Counted from the stretch's first letter, positions 11,285 through 21,481 are shown. The stretch is DNA of 64,000 bases from Franconibacter pulveris DSM 19144 (GCA_000621185.1 JHYZ01000012.1:1-64000); one strand, 5' to 3'. The notes: a model not told the origin generated them from the sequence alone. Program-made: numbers and translations.

Positions 11285-12214
11285 ATGGCCCGTTACGATC
11301 TGGTTGAGCGCCTCAACACCACCTTTCGCGAACTGGAGCATGCGCTGATACAAATGCGCGAAACATTGAGCGGTTGCCGCCTGCTGGCGGGCCGCGTTTT
11401 TGAGCTGCCGGAGATTGAAAAAGGCAAAGAGCACGATCCGCTGCTCACCATCGCCGTCACGCAAAAAGTGGGCAAGGCGGCGCAGGAGGCGGCGCTTCGT
11501 CATTTCACACACCTGTTTATTCAGCAGCAGTCGGAAAACCGCAGCAGCAAGGCGGCGGTGCGTCTGCCGGGCGCCGTTTGCTTTAGCGTAAACCACCCGC
11601 AGTATGAATCGCTCCATCAGCAGGCGGAACAGATTAATCAGCTCAAAGCGGAATTTGAAAATATCATCACCGTGGAATCGGAACTGCCCTCGGTGCAGCG
11701 TTTTGAGTGGGTGCACCGCCATCTGCCGGGGTTGATTACCCTGAATGCCTATCGCCAGCTTACGCTGCTGGATAACCCCGCCACCCTGCGCTTTGGCTGG
11801 GCCAACAAGCACATCATCAAGAACCTCACTCGCGATGAAGTGCTCTCAATGCTTGAAAAAAGTCTGAAGTCGCCACGCGCGGTGGCGCCCTGGAGCCGCG
11901 AGCAGTGGCATGAAAAAGTGACGCAGGAATATAACAACATCGCCGCCCTGCCGGAAAAGGCGCGCCTCAAGATAAAAAGGCCGGTTAAAGTGCAGCCGGT
12001 GGCGCGGGTCTGGTATGCCAATAACCAGCGGCAGGTGCAATACGCCTGCCCTTCGCCGCTGATTGTATTGTGCCACGAAGAGCGCGGCGCAAAGGTGCCC
12101 GATATCGGCGAACTGCTCAACTATGACGCGCAGAACGTGCGCCATCGCTTCAAGCCGCAGGCGGAGCCGCTGGAGTTGCTGATCCCCCGCCTGCACCTTT
12201 ACCGGGCGCGCTGA
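11285..12214 (+). CDS. tus: DNA replication terminus site-binding protein Tus
   Basis: Tus binds Ter sites as a monomer and blocks DnaB helicase from one side. The 309 residues match the E. coli length. Conserved blocks include [20 protein letters not shown] (about residue 76), [16 protein letters not shown] and [13 protein letters not shown]. The [17 protein letters not shown] segment and the basic stretch [17 protein letters not shown] lie in the DNA-contact half. The Ter site directly upstream shows that the system is complete. The gene is convergent with fumC; the two stop codons are adjacent with no spacer. Confidence 0.97.
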   Translation: MARYDLVERLNTTFRELEHALIQMRETLSGCRLLAGRVFELPEIEKGKEHDPLLTIAVTQKVGKAAQEAALRHFTHLFIQQQSENRSSKAAVRLPGAVCFSVNHPQYESLHQQAEQINQLKAEFENIITVESELPSVQRFEWVHRHLPGLITLNAYRQLTLLDNPATLRFGWANKHIIKNLTRDEVLSMLEKSLKSPRAVAPWSREQWHEKVTQEYNNIAALPEKARLKIKRPVKVQPVARVWYANNQRQVQYACPSPLIVLCHEERGAKVPDIGELLNYDAQNVRHRFKPQAEPLELLIPRLHLYRAR

Positions 12215-13612
12215 TTAGCGCTTCATGCTGCCGACCATCTCTTCAGGGCGCACCCATTCGTTGAACTCCTCCTCGCTGAGATAACCAAGCTTCAGCGCGG
12301 CGGCCTTCAGGGTCAGCCCCTCTTTATGGGCTTTTTTGGCGATTTCCGCCGCCTTGTCGTAACCGATATGGGTGTTGAGCGCCGTCACCAGCATCAGCGA
12401 CTCGTTCAGCAACTGGCTGATGCGTTCGCGGTTAGGTTCGATGCCAACGGCGCAGTGCTCGTTAAAGCTCTCCATGCCGTCGGCCAGCAGGCGTACCGAC
12501 TGCAGGAAATTGTGGATAACCATCGGGCGGAAGACGTTGAGTTCGAAGTTGCCGGAGGCGCCGCCCATGTTGACCGCCACATCGTTGCCCATCACCTGAC
12601 AGCAGAGCATGGTCATCGCTTCGCACTGGGTCGGATTCACCTTGCCGGGCATGATGGAGGAGCCGGGTTCGTTTTCCGGAATGGTGATTTCGCCAATGCC
12701 GCAGCGCGGGCCGCTCGCAAGCCAGCGCACGTCGTTGGCAATTTTCATCAGCGAGGCGGCAAGCCCTTTTAGCGCGCCGTGGGCATGCACCAGCGCATCG
12801 CAGGTCGCGAGCGCTTCAAATTTGTTCGGTGCGGTGACAAACGGCTGGCTGGTAATTTCCGCCAGCGCTTTTGCTACCCGATCAGCATATTCCGGGTGGG
12901 TGTTAAGCCCGGTGCCGACCGCCGTGCCGCCAAGCGCCAGCTCGGCCAGGTGCGGCAGGCTGTTGTCGATGTGCTTCAGGTTATGCTCAAGCATCGCCAC
13001 CCAGCCGGAGATCTCCTGACCGAGCGTCAGCGGCGTGGCGTCCTGCAAATGGGTGCGGCCGATTTTGACGATATCGGCAAAGGCGTTCGCTTTCTCGCTC
13101 AGGGTTTTGTGCAGCACTTTAAGCTGCGGTATCAGCTGTTCACGCAGCGCGATCACCGCCGCGACGTGCATCGCCGTCGGGAAAACGTCGTTTGAACTTT
13201 GGCTTTTGTTAACATCGTCGTTCGGATGCACTTTACGGCCCATGCCGCGTTCGCCGCCGAGAATTTCGCTTGCCCGGTTCGCCAGCACCTCGTTCATGTT
13301 CATGTTGGTCTGGGTGCCGGAGCCGGTCTGCCAGATGGCGAGGGGAAACTCATTGGGGTGCTTGCCCTCCAGCACCTCATCCGCCGCCTGAATAATCGCG
13401 TTGCCGCGCTCTGCCGGCAGCAGGCCGAGATCCATATTCACTTTTGCCGCCGCGCGCTTGGTCAGCGCCAGCGCCTGAATCAGCGCCACCGGCATTTTCT
13501 CTGTCGAGATGCGAAAGTGCTCCAGCGAGCGCTGCGTCTGCGCGCCCCAGAGTTTGTCCGCCGGTACGTCAATTGCGCCCATGGAATCTTTTTCACTGCG
13601 ATGCGTTGCCAT
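12215..13612 (-). CDS. fumC: Fumarate hydratase class II, iron-independent
   Basis: FumC interconverts fumarate and malate without an iron-sulfur cluster and serves when iron is low or oxidants are high. The 465 residues (467 in E. coli) include [21 protein letters not shown] and the superfamily signature [13 protein letters not shown] near residue 318, with the catalytic serine loop. The start MATHRSEKD has GGAGAAAG upstream; an ATG four codons earlier would bury that site. It lies downstream of fumA, with 178 bp between carrying the fumA terminator. Confidence 0.96.
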   Translation of the reverse strand: MATHRSEKDSMGAIDVPADKLWGAQTQRSLEHFRISTEKMPVALIQALALTKRAAAKVNMDLGLLPAERGNAIIQAADEVLEGKHPNEFPLAIWQTGSGTQTNMNMNEVLANRASEILGGERGMGRKVHPNDDVNKSQSSNDVFPTAMHVAAVIALREQLIPQLKVLHKTLSEKANAFADIVKIGRTHLQDATPLTLGQEISGWVAMLEHNLKHIDNSLPHLAELALGGTAVGTGLNTHPEYADRVAKALAEITSQPFVTAPNKFEALATCDALVHAHGALKGLAASLMKIANDVRWLASGPRCGIGEITIPENEPGSSIMPGKVNPTQCEAMTMLCCQVMGNDVAVNMGGASGNFELNVFRPMVIHNFLQSVRLLADGMESFNEHCAVGIEPNRERISQLLNESLMLVTALNTHIGYDKAAEIAKKAHKEGLTLKAAALKLGYLSEEEFNEWVRPEEMVGSMKR

Positions 13613-13760
13613 GACTTTCTCCATTCACATAAAAGGGGCATCTCTGCATGTCAATGCAGGGACGAAGGTAAAGGGATCAGACGTTGCTCACACGTAAACG
13701 GGTGTCGTGATAATGCGTTACAGGGTAGTTCAGCTTTGCGCCCTCAGCGAAACGCGCAAA

Positions 13761-13785
13761 GAAAAAAGCCGCCCGCAGGCGGCTT
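13761..13785 (-). terminator. fumA terminator
   Basis: On the minus strand the stem AAGCCGCC/GGGCGGCTT is followed by TTTTTCTTT, beginning a few bases after the fumA stop codon. fumC is therefore mainly expressed from its own promoter. Confidence 0.88.
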
Positions 13786-13790
13786 CAACA

Positions 13791-15437
13791 TTACTTCAGA
13801 CAGGCGGAGCACTGTCCGCTCTGGATCTGTTTAAAGAAGTCGTTGCCTTTGTCATCCACCAGGATAAACGCCGGGAAATCTTCCACTTCAATTTTCCAGA
13901 TAGCTTCCATCCCAAGCTCCGGGTATTCCACACATTCCAGCTTTTTGATGCTGCTTTGCGCCAGCACCGCCGCCGGGCCGCCGATGCTGCCAAGGTAAAA
14001 GCCGCCGTGCTTGTGGCAGGCGTCCGTCACCTGCTGGCTGCGGTTGCCTTTAGCGAGCATGACCAGGCTGCCGCCGTGGGATTGCAGCAAATCGACGTAG
14101 GAGTCCATACGTCCCGCCGTGGTCGGGCCTAGCGAGCCGGAGGCGTACCCTTCCGGCGTTTTCGCCGGTCCGGCGTAATAGATGGGATGATCTTTGACAT
14201 ACTGCGGCAGCCCTTCGCCGTTATCGATGCGCTCTTTCAGCTTCGCATGGGCGATGTCGCGCGCCACGATAATGGTGCCGGAAAGCGACAGGCGAGTGGA
14301 AACCGGGTATTGCGAAAGCTGCTTTACGATCTCGCTCATCGGGCGGTTGAGGTCGACGCGCACCGCTTCGCCCTCGCCTGCGCGGCGCAGTTCTGGTGGG
14401 ATATATTTGCCAGGGTTATTTTCGAGCTTCTCAATCCAGATGCCGTCGCGGTTGATTTTGGCTTTGATGTTGCGGTCCGCCGAGCAGGAGACGCCCATGC
14501 CCACCGGGCAGGAGGCGCCGTGGCGCGGCAGGCGAATAACGCGAACATCATGCGCGAAATACTTGCCGCCGAACTGCGCGCCGAGCCCCAGCTTTTGTGC
14601 TTCCTCCAGCAGCTCCTGTTCAAGCTGCACATCGCGAAACGCCTGGCCGTACTCGTTACCTTCCGTCGGCAGGCCGTCATAATATTTCGTCGAGGCGAGC
14701 TTCACGGTTTTCAGGGTCGCTTCCGCCGAGGTGCCGCCAATGACAAACGCCACGTGATAAGGCGGGCAGGCCGCCGTGCCGAGGCTGCGCATCTTTTCCA
14801 CCAGATAGTTTTTCAACTTGCCAGGGCTTAAGAGCGCTTTGGTTTCCTGATAGAGGTACGTTTTATTGGCTGAACCGCCGCCTTTCGCGATACAGAGGAA
14901 TTTGTATTCGTCGCCGTCCACGCTGTAGAGATCAATCTGCGCTGGCAGGTTGGTGCCGGTGTTGACCTCTTTGTACATATCCAGCGCGGCGTTTTGCGAG
15001 TAGCGCAGGTTATCTTCGGTGTAGGTGTTGTAAACGCCGCGCGCCAGCGCCGCTTCATCACCGCCGCCGGTCCAGACGCGCTGGCCTTTTTTACCCATGA
15101 TGATGGCGGTGCCGGTATCCTGGCAGGTCGGCAGAATGCCTTTGGCGGCGATTTCCGAGTTGCGCAAGAACTGCAGCGCCACATATTTATCGTTTTCGCT
15201 GGCTTGCGGGTCGTGCAGGATATCCGCTACCTGCTGCTGGTGCGCCGGGCGCAGCATAAAAGAGGCGTCGTGGAAAGCGTGCTGCGCCAGCAGCGTCAGC
15301 GCCTGCGGGTCGACCTTCAGCACTTCCTGGCCTTCGAACTCGGAGACCGAGACATAGTCGCGGGTCAGCAGGTAATACTCGGTGTCGTCTTTTTTTAGCG
15401 GAAAAGGGGGCTGGAACACAAAGGGTTTATTTGACAT
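13791..15437 (-). CDS. fumA: Fumarate hydratase class I, aerobic [4Fe-4S]
   Basis: This class I fumarase of the TCA cycle has 548 residues, the usual length. The cluster cysteines are visible as Cys105 ([11 protein letters not shown]) and in the later motifs HGASCPVG and [13 protein letters not shown]-terminal blocks include [20 protein letters not shown] and [28 protein letters not shown]. FumA and the anaerobic FumB are similar; context (next to fumC and manA) decides for fumA. It is divergent from manA across a 200-bp promoter region. Confidence 0.95.
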   Translation of the reverse strand: MSNKPFVFQPPFPLKKDDTEYYLLTRDYVSVSEFEGQEVLKVDPQALTLLAQHAFHDASFMLRPAHQQQVADILHDPQASENDKYVALQFLRNSEIAAKGILPTCQDTGTAIIMGKKGQRVWTGGGDEAALARGVYNTYTEDNLRYSQNAALDMYKEVNTGTNLPAQIDLYSVDGDEYKFLCIAKGGGSANKTYLYQETKALLSPGKLKNYLVEKMRSLGTAACPPYHVAFVIGGTSAEATLKTVKLASTKYYDGLPTEGNEYGQAFRDVQLEQELLEEAQKLGLGAQFGGKYFAHDVRVIRLPRHGASCPVGMGVSCSADRNIKAKINRDGIWIEKLENNPGKYIPPELRRAGEGEAVRVDLNRPMSEIVKQLSQYPVSTRLSLSGTIIVARDIAHAKLKERIDNGEGLPQYVKDHPIYYAGPAKTPEGYASGSLGPTTAGRMDSYVDLLQSHGGSLVMLAKGNRSQQVTDACHKHGGFYLGSIGGPAAVLAQSSIKKLECVEYPELGMEAIWKIEVEDFPAFILVDDKGNDFFKQIQSGQCSACLK

Positions 15438-15638
15438 TGCTCTCTCACTTACAGCTTCAGCTAAGTAATTATTCGTTCAGCACTTCATGTGCGATGACAA
15501 AAAAGCGAGTGGCACCATCGTACACAATTTTTTAACAAAAACTGAGACTAATACGACTTTTTCCCGGGCAGGGTTACTTGAATCGCTTTTATTGCTTTAA
15601 TACCTGAACTTTTTTCTACCTTCTTACAGGGCTTAAGA

Positions 15639-16817
15639 ATGAAAAAACTCATCAACTCAGTGCAGAACTATGCCTGGGGAAGTAAAACGGCGTTGACGGA
15701 TCTCTATGGTATCGCGAACCCGCAAAACCAGCCGATGGCGGAATTGTGGATGGGCGCGCACCCGAAAAGCAGCTCAAAAATTCAGGACGAAGCGGGCGAT
15801 ACCCGCAGTTTACGTGATGTGATTGAAGCCGATAAACCGGCGCTGCTGGGCCAACACGTCGCAGAGCGCTTCGGCGAGCTGCCGTTTCTCTTTAAGGTGC
15901 TCTGCGCTGACCAGCCGCTCTCCATTCAGGTGCACCCTAACAAGCAGGCGTCTGAAGAGGGTTTCGCGCGGGAAAACGCGGCGGGCATTCCGCTGGACGC
16001 CGCCGAGCGCAATTATAAAGACCCCAACCACAAGCCGGAGCTGGTTTTCGCCCTCACCCCGTTCCTTGCGATGAACGCGTTTCGCGAGTTTACCGAAATC
16101 GTCTCGCTGCTGCAGCCGGTCTCCGGCGCGCATACCGCCATCGCCCATTTCCTGGAAAACCCGAATGCGGAGCGCTTAAGCGAGCTTTTCGCCAGCCTCC
16201 TCAACATGCAGGGCGAAGAAAAAACCCGCGCGCTGGCGGTGCTGAAGGCGGCGGTGGCAAGCCAGCAGGGCGAGCCGTGGCAGACCATTACGTTCATCGA
16301 ACAATTCTACCCCGACGACAGCGGGCTCTTCTCGCCGCTGCTGCTGAACGTGGTCAAGCTAAACCCTGGCGAAGCGATGTTCCTGTTCGCCGAAACGCCG
16401 CATGCTTATCTGCAGGGCGTCGCGCTGGAAGTCATGGCGAACTCTGACAACGTGTTGCGCGCCGGGCTGACGCCGAAATACATCGATATCCCTGAACTGG
16501 TGGCGAACGTGAAGTTTGTCGGCAAAGCGGCAGGCGAGCTGCTGACCCAGCCCGTGAAGCAGGAGAGCGCACTGGACTTCCCTATTCCGGTAGCCGATTT
16601 CGCCTTCTCGCTGCACGACCTCAGCACTCATGAAACGCCCCTTGCCCAGCAAAGCGCCGCTATCCTCTTTTGCGTCGAAGGCGAAGCGGTGCTGCGCCGC
16701 GGTGATGAGCGTCTGGTATTGAAGCCGGGCGAATCCGCTTTTGTGGCGGCCAACGAATCGCCCGTTGCGGCAAGCGGCGTGGGCCGTCTGGCGCGGGTTT
16801 ACAATAAGCTCGACTAA
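15639..16817 (+). CDS. manA: Mannose-6-phosphate isomerase, class I
   Basis: ManA interconverts mannose 6-phosphate and fructose 6-phosphate, linking mannose use to glycolysis and to GDP-mannose supply. The 392 residues are one longer than in E. coli. Zinc-site blocks are QVHPNK (near residue 98) and HKPELVFALTPF, and the family signature HAYLQGVALEVMANSDNVLRAGLTPKYID lies near residue 255. A C-terminal cupin-like half ends with RLARVYNKLD. The start MKKLINSVQNYAWGSK has AGGGCTTAAG upstream. A hairpin ends the transcript before ydgA. Confidence 0.96.
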   Translation: MKKLINSVQNYAWGSKTALTDLYGIANPQNQPMAELWMGAHPKSSSKIQDEAGDTRSLRDVIEADKPALLGQHVAERFGELPFLFKVLCADQPLSIQVHPNKQASEEGFARENAAGIPLDAAERNYKDPNHKPELVFALTPFLAMNAFREFTEIVSLLQPVSGAHTAIAHFLENPNAERLSELFASLLNMQGEEKTRALAVLKAAVASQQGEPWQTITFIEQFYPDDSGLFSPLLLNVVKLNPGEAMFLFAETPHAYLQGVALEVMANSDNVLRAGLTPKYIDIPELVANVKFVGKAAGELLTQPVKQESALDFPIPVADFAFSLHDLSTHETPLAQQSAAILFCVEGEAVLRRGDERLVLKPGESAFVAANESPVAASGVGRLARVYNKLD

Positions 16818-16869
16818 GTTACTGATCTTTTAGACAAGGATTGCTAAGCTTTACCTATTCTTTGCACCG

Positions 16870-16899
16870 AGCCAGGCGTCCTGCGCCTGGCTTCTCATT
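16870..16899 (+). terminator. manA terminator
   Basis: The stem AGCCAGGCG/CGCCTGGCT has a five-base loop and is followed by TCTCATTT, a short and imperfect T-tract. It lies between manA and ydgA. Confidence 0.7.
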
Positions 16900-16914
16900 T
16901 AGGGATAAATTGCT

Positions 16915-18615
16915 ATGAAAAAGTCTCTGGTTGCCGTTGGGGTGATTGTCGCCCTCGGCGTCGTCTGGACCGGCACCGCCTGGTACACCGGCAAACAGCT
17001 CGAAAACCGCATCGGCGAAATGGTTAACGAAGCCAATACGCGCCTGCAGCAAACCATGCCGGAAGCCGGGCTGCAGGTGAGCTATCAGCAGTACCAGCGC
17101 GGCCTGTTCCGCAGCCACCTGCAACTGGTCGTGAAACCTGTCGCTAACCAGGCGAACGCCTGGCTGAAGCCAGAGCAAAATGTGGTGATTGATGAGGTTA
17201 TCGACCACGGTCCGTTCCCTTTCGCCGAACTGAAAAAATTCAACATCCTGCCTGCGATGGCTTCGGTGATTTCCACCCCGGTCAACAATGCCACCACCAA
17301 ACCGCTGTTTGATATCGCTAAAGGCGAAGCGTTTGTTCGCGCGCAAACGCGTGTGGGCTACAGCGGCGACACGTCGACCGATTTCAACTTCAGCGCGCTG
17401 AACTACGAAAGCCCGACCGAGAAAGTGGCCTTCAGCGGCGGCGATTTCACGCTGGACGTGGATAACGAAGGCAGCCTCTTTACATTGAAAGGCAAGGCGG
17501 AAAGCGGCCTGGTTAATGCTGTCAACGAATACAACCAGCGCGTGCAGTTTACCTTTAACGGCCTGAATACCGACGGCTCCAGCAAGCTCACCGCCTTTAA
17601 CGAGCGCGTGGGCAGCCAGAAGCTTACGCTTGATAAACTCGCTGTTGCTATCGAAGGCAAAGAGCTGGCGGTGGTGGATGGGCTGAGCTTTAACGGTAAA
17701 TCGGATGTCGCAAAAGATGGCAAAAACATCGACAGCCAGATCGATTACCAGATGGACAGCCTGAAAATTCAGAATCAGGACATGGGCAGCGCGAAACTCA
17801 CCATGAAGGTGGGGAATATTGACGGCGAGTCCTGGCACCAGTTCAGCCAGCAGTACAACGCACAGAGCCGCGCGCTGCTCGGCCAGCCGGATGTGGTCAA
17901 TAACCCCGAGCTCTATCAGCAAAGAGCGACGCAGATTTTCTTTGCAAACCTGCCAGTGCTGCTTAAAGGCGAGCCGGTTATCACTATCGCGCCGCTAAGC
18001 TGGAAAAACGCCAAAGGCGAAAGCACGTTCAACCTGTCGCTGTTCCTGAAAGATCCGGCGAAGGCGCCTGCCGCCGCGGCGCCCGCAACCCCGGCGCAGC
18101 AGGTTGATCGCCTGGTGAAATCGATGGAAAGCAAACTGGTTATCCCGACCGACATGGCGACCGAGTTTATGACCCAGGTTGCGAAGCTTGAGGGTTACCA
18201 GCAGGACGACGCGGCGAAACTCGCCAGCCAGCAGGTAAAAGGCATGGCGGCGATGGGCCAGATGTTCCGCATCACCTCCATGGAAGATGACAACATCGTG
18301 ACCAGCCTGCAATACGCTAACGGTCAGGTGACGCTGAACGGCCAGAAAATGCCGCTGGAAGAATTTGTCGGCATGTTTGGCCTGCCGGGCGACGTCGCAC
18401 CGGGCATTCCGGGTCTCTCTCCAGAGCCGGCGCCGGTTCCGACACCTGCGCCTGAGCAAACCCCGTCGCCTGCCCCTGCTCCCGCGCCAGCCCCGGCCTT
18501 AACGCCGGACCAGCAGCCTGCGCAAACGCCTGCGCCGGTTCCGGCTCCCGCGCCGGATGCGGCGCCGACGCCAGCCCCTACCCCTGCGCCGACGCCAACC
18601 GTACCGCAGCAGTAA
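16915..18615 (+). CDS. ydgA: DUF945 family protein YdgA with a Pro/Ala-rich C-terminal tail
   Basis: YdgA is a conserved envelope protein of unknown biochemical role (DUF945), anchored by one N-terminal helix (about residues 4-24) with the bulk probably periplasmic. The body aligns with E. coli YdgA by eye throughout, including the ITIAPLSWKN and YANGQVTLNGQKMPLEEFVGMF blocks. The protein has 566 residues against 502 in E. coli as I recall. The extra length is a low-complexity tail (about 503-566) made mostly of PAP, PTP and PAPAP repeats, ending PQQ as in E. coli. The tail looks like an unstructured spacer or wall-spanning segment; that is inference. Confidence 0.9.
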   Translation: MKKSLVAVGVIVALGVVWTGTAWYTGKQLENRIGEMVNEANTRLQQTMPEAGLQVSYQQYQRGLFRSHLQLVVKPVANQANAWLKPEQNVVIDEVIDHGPFPFAELKKFNILPAMASVISTPVNNATTKPLFDIAKGEAFVRAQTRVGYSGDTSTDFNFSALNYESPTEKVAFSGGDFTLDVDNEGSLFTLKGKAESGLVNAVNEYNQRVQFTFNGLNTDGSSKLTAFNERVGSQKLTLDKLAVAIEGKELAVVDGLSFNGKSDVAKDGKNIDSQIDYQMDSLKIQNQDMGSAKLTMKVGNIDGESWHQFSQQYNAQSRALLGQPDVVNNPELYQQRATQIFFANLPVLLKGEPVITIAPLSWKNAKGESTFNLSLFLKDPAKAPAAAAPATPAQQVDRLVKSMESKLVIPTDMATEFMTQVAKLEGYQQDDAAKLASQQVKGMAAMGQMFRITSMEDDNIVTSLQYANGQVTLNGQKMPLEEFVGMFGLPGDVAPGIPGLSPEPAPVPTPAPEQTPSPAPAPAPAPALTPDQQPAQTPAPVPAPAPDAAPTPAPTPAPTPTVPQQ

Positions 18616-18616
18616 A

Positions 18617-18646
18617 ACAACGGCCTCTGCGGAGGCCGTTTCTATT
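18617..18646. terminator. Bidirectional terminator between ydgA and malI
   Basis: The stem ACGGCCTC/GAGGCCGT has a four-base loop and lies between the convergent ydgA and malI stops. TTTCTATTT follows on the + side and TTGTTTTAC on the minus side, so it can serve both genes. Confidence 0.8.
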
Positions 18647-19670
18647 TACGCGTGACAAGGCGGGGCGCGATAATTTGGCTCTTGATGGGCTCTTCAGCGT
18701 ACTGAATACGCTGCATGATGCGCTCCGCTACGCTGCGCCCCATTTCGCGGGCGGGCGTGAGAACAAAAGCACCGGGAATATCGTCCAGCCTCTCCTCTTC
18801 CACCTCGGCAAAGGCAGCCAGCGCCACGGTGCTGTCGAAATAGCTTTCAAAGCTGTCTTCACCGCTCTGCCGCCCGGCCCGCAGCAGGCCGAACCAGGCG
18901 CCCATGGCGACGGTGGCGTTATGGCAAAGCACAGCGGAAATGGTCGGGTTGTGACGCAGCAGCGCATTTATCGCCTGCGCCGCCTGGTTCTGGCTCGGCT
19001 CGCACTCTACGATCCATTCGCTATGAAACGGCAGACCGTACTGCAAAAGCGTGGCGCAGTAGCCGCCCAGACGCTCCGCGCGGGTGAGCGACGAACTGCG
19101 GCCGCCAAGCCATGCGATGCGCTGATGACCACGCTTAATAAGATGCTCCGTTAAGCGCTGCGCCGCCTGGTGGTTATCAGGGCGAATGTTATCCGCGTCG
19201 TCAAGATAACTGGCGCGGGAAGCGAAGACCAGCGGCACGCCAAGCCGGTTCGCCTCGTCGCGCAGCGCAGCGCCTTCGCTCGCCGCGCCGGCAATGACTA
19301 TGCCATCCACCCCTTGCTTCATTAACGCTTCAAAGCCCCGGCGCATACGCTCGCCGTCGCGCCCGCCCTGAGTGAGGAAGAGCATACGCCCTTGCGCCTC
19401 CAGCGCTTCGGTCAGCCCCGCTGTCAACTCCGCATAAAAAGGTGTGGTTAAATCACGAACGATGAGACCAATCACCCCGCTCTGCCCGCCGCGAAGCGCC
19501 GCCGCCTGGCGGTTGCGCACAAAACCGAGCTGCTCAACGGCTTCGTTGACGCGCTGCCCGGTCGCGCTGGAGATACGGCCTTTGCCGCTCAGCACCAGCG
19601 AAACCGTGCTGACAGACACCCCCGCCGCCAGCGCTACGTCATTAATGGTGATTTTTTTCATCTGCGTCAT
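18642..19670 (-). CDS. malI: LacI-family repressor MalI
   Basis: MalI represses the divergent malXY operon and itself. The 342 residues have the E. coli length. The LacI-type helix-turn-helix ITINDVALAAGVSVSTVSLVLSGKGRIS occupies residues 7-34, with the hinge FVRNRQAAALRGG after it and a periplasmic-binding-like effector domain from about residue 63. The start used has AAAGGGA ten bases upstream; an ATG three codons downstream is also possible. Two operator-like palindromes lie between malI and malX. The uid operon and hdhA, which precede malI in K-12, are missing here. Confidence 0.94.
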   Translation of the reverse strand: MTQMKKITINDVALAAGVSVSTVSLVLSGKGRISSATGQRVNEAVEQLGFVRNRQAAALRGGQSGVIGLIVRDLTTPFYAELTAGLTEALEAQGRMLFLTQGGRDGERMRRGFEALMKQGVDGIVIAGAASEGAALRDEANRLGVPLVFASRASYLDDADNIRPDNHQAAQRLTEHLIKRGHQRIAWLGGRSSSLTRAERLGGYCATLLQYGLPFHSEWIVECEPSQNQAAQAINALLRHNPTISAVLCHNATVAMGAWFGLLRAGRQSGEDSFESYFDSTVALAAFAEVEEERLDDIPGAFVLTPAREMGRSVAERIMQRIQYAEEPIKSQIIAPRLVTRK

Positions 19671-19697
19671 TCACGTCATCCCTTTCCTGCTGCATCC

Positions 19698-19713
19698 GGT
19701 AAAACGTTTTATC
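19698..19713. promoter_or_regulatory. MalI operator, malI side
   Basis: GGTAAAACGTTTTATC differs by one base from the perfect palindrome GATAAAACGTTTTATC known for E. coli MalI. It lies 28 bp upstream of the malI start, fit for autorepression. Confidence 0.75.
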
Positions 19714-19775
19714 AAGCTTGTTTTATCATCGCCTAAAGCGCGAAGAAATCTGTGAGGTAAAGCGCATTAAAATTT

Positions 19776-19791
19776 GATAAAACGATTTACC
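19776..19791. promoter_or_regulatory. MalI operator, malX side
   Basis: GATAAAACGATTTACC has the same core as the first operator with two half-site changes. It lies 51 bp before the malX start, in the malXY promoter region. Its centre is 78 bp from that of the first operator. Confidence 0.7.
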
Positions 19792-19842
19792 TTGCTTGGC
19801 GTGGTCAAACTTTAACGCTTTCGGACGCACAAGGAGTCGTTT

Positions 19843-21435
19843 ATGGCGGCGAGTACCTCACAACAACGAGTCACATTATGGGAGTTCTTCCAGCAACTGG
19901 GCAAAACCTTTATGTTGCCGGTAGCGCTCCTCTCCTTCTGCGGCATTATGCTCGGCATCGGCAGCTCACTGAGTAGTCACGATGTCGTCACGCTAATGCC
20001 GTTCCTCGGCCAGCCGGTATTGCAGCTTATTTTTACCTGGATGAGCAAGGTGGGCTCCTTCGCGTTCAGCTTCCTGCCGGTGATGTTCTGTCTCGCCATT
20101 CCGCTGGGGCTGGCGCGCGAAAATAAAGGCGTGGCGGCGTTTGCGGGGTTTGTGGGCTACGCGGTGATGAACCTGGCGGTGAACTTCTGGCTGACGGCGA
20201 AAGGCATTCTGCCCACCACCGACGCCGCCGTGCTGAAAGCGAACAATATTCAGAACGTGCTGGGCATTCAGTCTATCGATACCGGCATTCTGGGCGCGGT
20301 GATCGCGGGCGTAATTATCTGGCAGCTGCATGAACGCTTCCACACGATTCGCCTGCCGGACGCGCTGGCCTTTTTCGGCGGCACCCGCTTTGTGCCGATT
20401 ATTACCACGCTGGTGATGGGGCTGGTGGGGCTTGTCATCCCGCTTATCTGGCCGTTCTTCGCCAAAGGCATTAACGGGCTTGGCTATATTATCAACAGCG
20501 CGGGCGACTTCGCGCCGATGATTTTCGGCACCGGCGAGCGCCTGCTGCTGCCCTTTGGTCTTCAGCACATTCTGGTGGCGCTTATCCGCTTTACCGAGGC
20601 GGGCGGCACGCTGGACGTGTGCGGCCACACCGTAAGCGGCGCGCTGACCATTTTCCAGGCGCAGCTCACCTGTCCGGAAACCCACGGCTTTGCCGAAAGC
20701 GCTACACGCTTTTTGTCACAGGGTAAAATGCCCGCTTTCCTGGGCGGCCTGCCGGGGGCGGCGCTGGCGATGTATCACTGCGCGCGGCCAGAGAACCGTC
20801 ATAAAATCAAGGGGCTGCTTATTTCCGGCGTTATCGCCTGCGTGGTGGGCGGCACCACCGAGCCGCTGGAATTCCTGTTCCTGTTTGTCGCGCCAGCACT
20901 CTATCTTATCCACGCGCTTTTGACCGGGCTTGGCTTCACCATGATGGCTATCCTTGGCGTCACCATCGGCAATACGGACGGCAACATCATCGATTTCGTG
21001 GTCTTCGGCATGCTGCACGGCCTCGCTACTAAATGGTATATGGTGCCTGTGGTCGCCGCGGTCTGGTTCGCGGGTTACTACGCCATTTTCCGTTTCGCCA
21101 TTACCCGCTGGAATATCAAAACGCCGGGGCGCGATGTGGATACTGCGCCAGCGGCGGAAAAAGTGGCGGGCGCGGTGGGTAAATCGGGCTATAACGTCCC
21201 GGCTATCCTTGCCGCGCTCGGCGGCGCGGACAATATCGTGACGCTTGATAACTGCATCACCCGCCTGCGCCTGTCCGTAAAGGATATGTCGCTTGTGGAC
21301 AGCGCCGCGCTAAAAGCGAACCGCGCCATCGGCGTGGTGCAACTTAACCAGCATAACCTGCAGGTGGTGATTGGCCCGCAGGTGCAGTCGGTTAAGGATG
21401 AGATGGCGAGCCTGATGAACACGGTTCAGGCCTGA
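19843..21435 (+). CDS. malX: PTS maltose/glucose-type transporter IICB subunit MalX
   Basis: MalX is a glucose-family PTS permease that can move glucose and maltose; its natural substrate is uncertain. The 530 residues comprise a IIC domain with about 8-10 membrane helices (residues 1-415) and a IIB domain (about 450-530) with the phosphorylated Cys471 in LDNCITRLRLS. There is no IIA domain, so it must use a IIA supplied elsewhere, such as Crr. The ribosome binding site is AAGGAG. It is the first gene of malXY, under two MalI operators. Confidence 0.94.
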   Translation: MAASTSQQRVTLWEFFQQLGKTFMLPVALLSFCGIMLGIGSSLSSHDVVTLMPFLGQPVLQLIFTWMSKVGSFAFSFLPVMFCLAIPLGLARENKGVAAFAGFVGYAVMNLAVNFWLTAKGILPTTDAAVLKANNIQNVLGIQSIDTGILGAVIAGVIIWQLHERFHTIRLPDALAFFGGTRFVPIITTLVMGLVGLVIPLIWPFFAKGINGLGYIINSAGDFAPMIFGTGERLLLPFGLQHILVALIRFTEAGGTLDVCGHTVSGALTIFQAQLTCPETHGFAESATRFLSQGKMPAFLGGLPGAALAMYHCARPENRHKIKGLLISGVIACVVGGTTEPLEFLFLFVAPALYLIHALLTGLGFTMMAILGVTIGNTDGNIIDFVVFGMLHGLATKWYMVPVVAAVWFAGYYAIFRFAITRWNIKTPGRDVDTAPAAEKVAGAVGKSGYNVPAILAALGGADNIVTLDNCITRLRLSVKDMSLVDSAALKANRAIGVVQLNQHNLQVVIGPQVQSVKDEMASLMNTVQA

Positions 21436-21441
21436 GCAACA

Positions 21442-21467
21442 GCGGCGCAGCAGTAAAGTTGCGCCGC
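21442..21467 (+). other. Intercistronic hairpin between malX and malY
   Basis: A perfect 8-bp stem, GCGGCGCA/TGCGCCGC with a ten-base loop, fills the short gap between malX and malY. There is no T-tract, so it may protect or process the mRNA rather than terminate it. Confidence 0.5.
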
Positions 21468-21481
21468 GAATAAGAGGTGTT

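Noticed and set aside
13542..13790. Possible small gene between fumC and fumA
   Set aside because: The frames there overlap the fumC start and the fumA terminator and lack a ribosome binding site; the stretch is better explained as promoter DNA.
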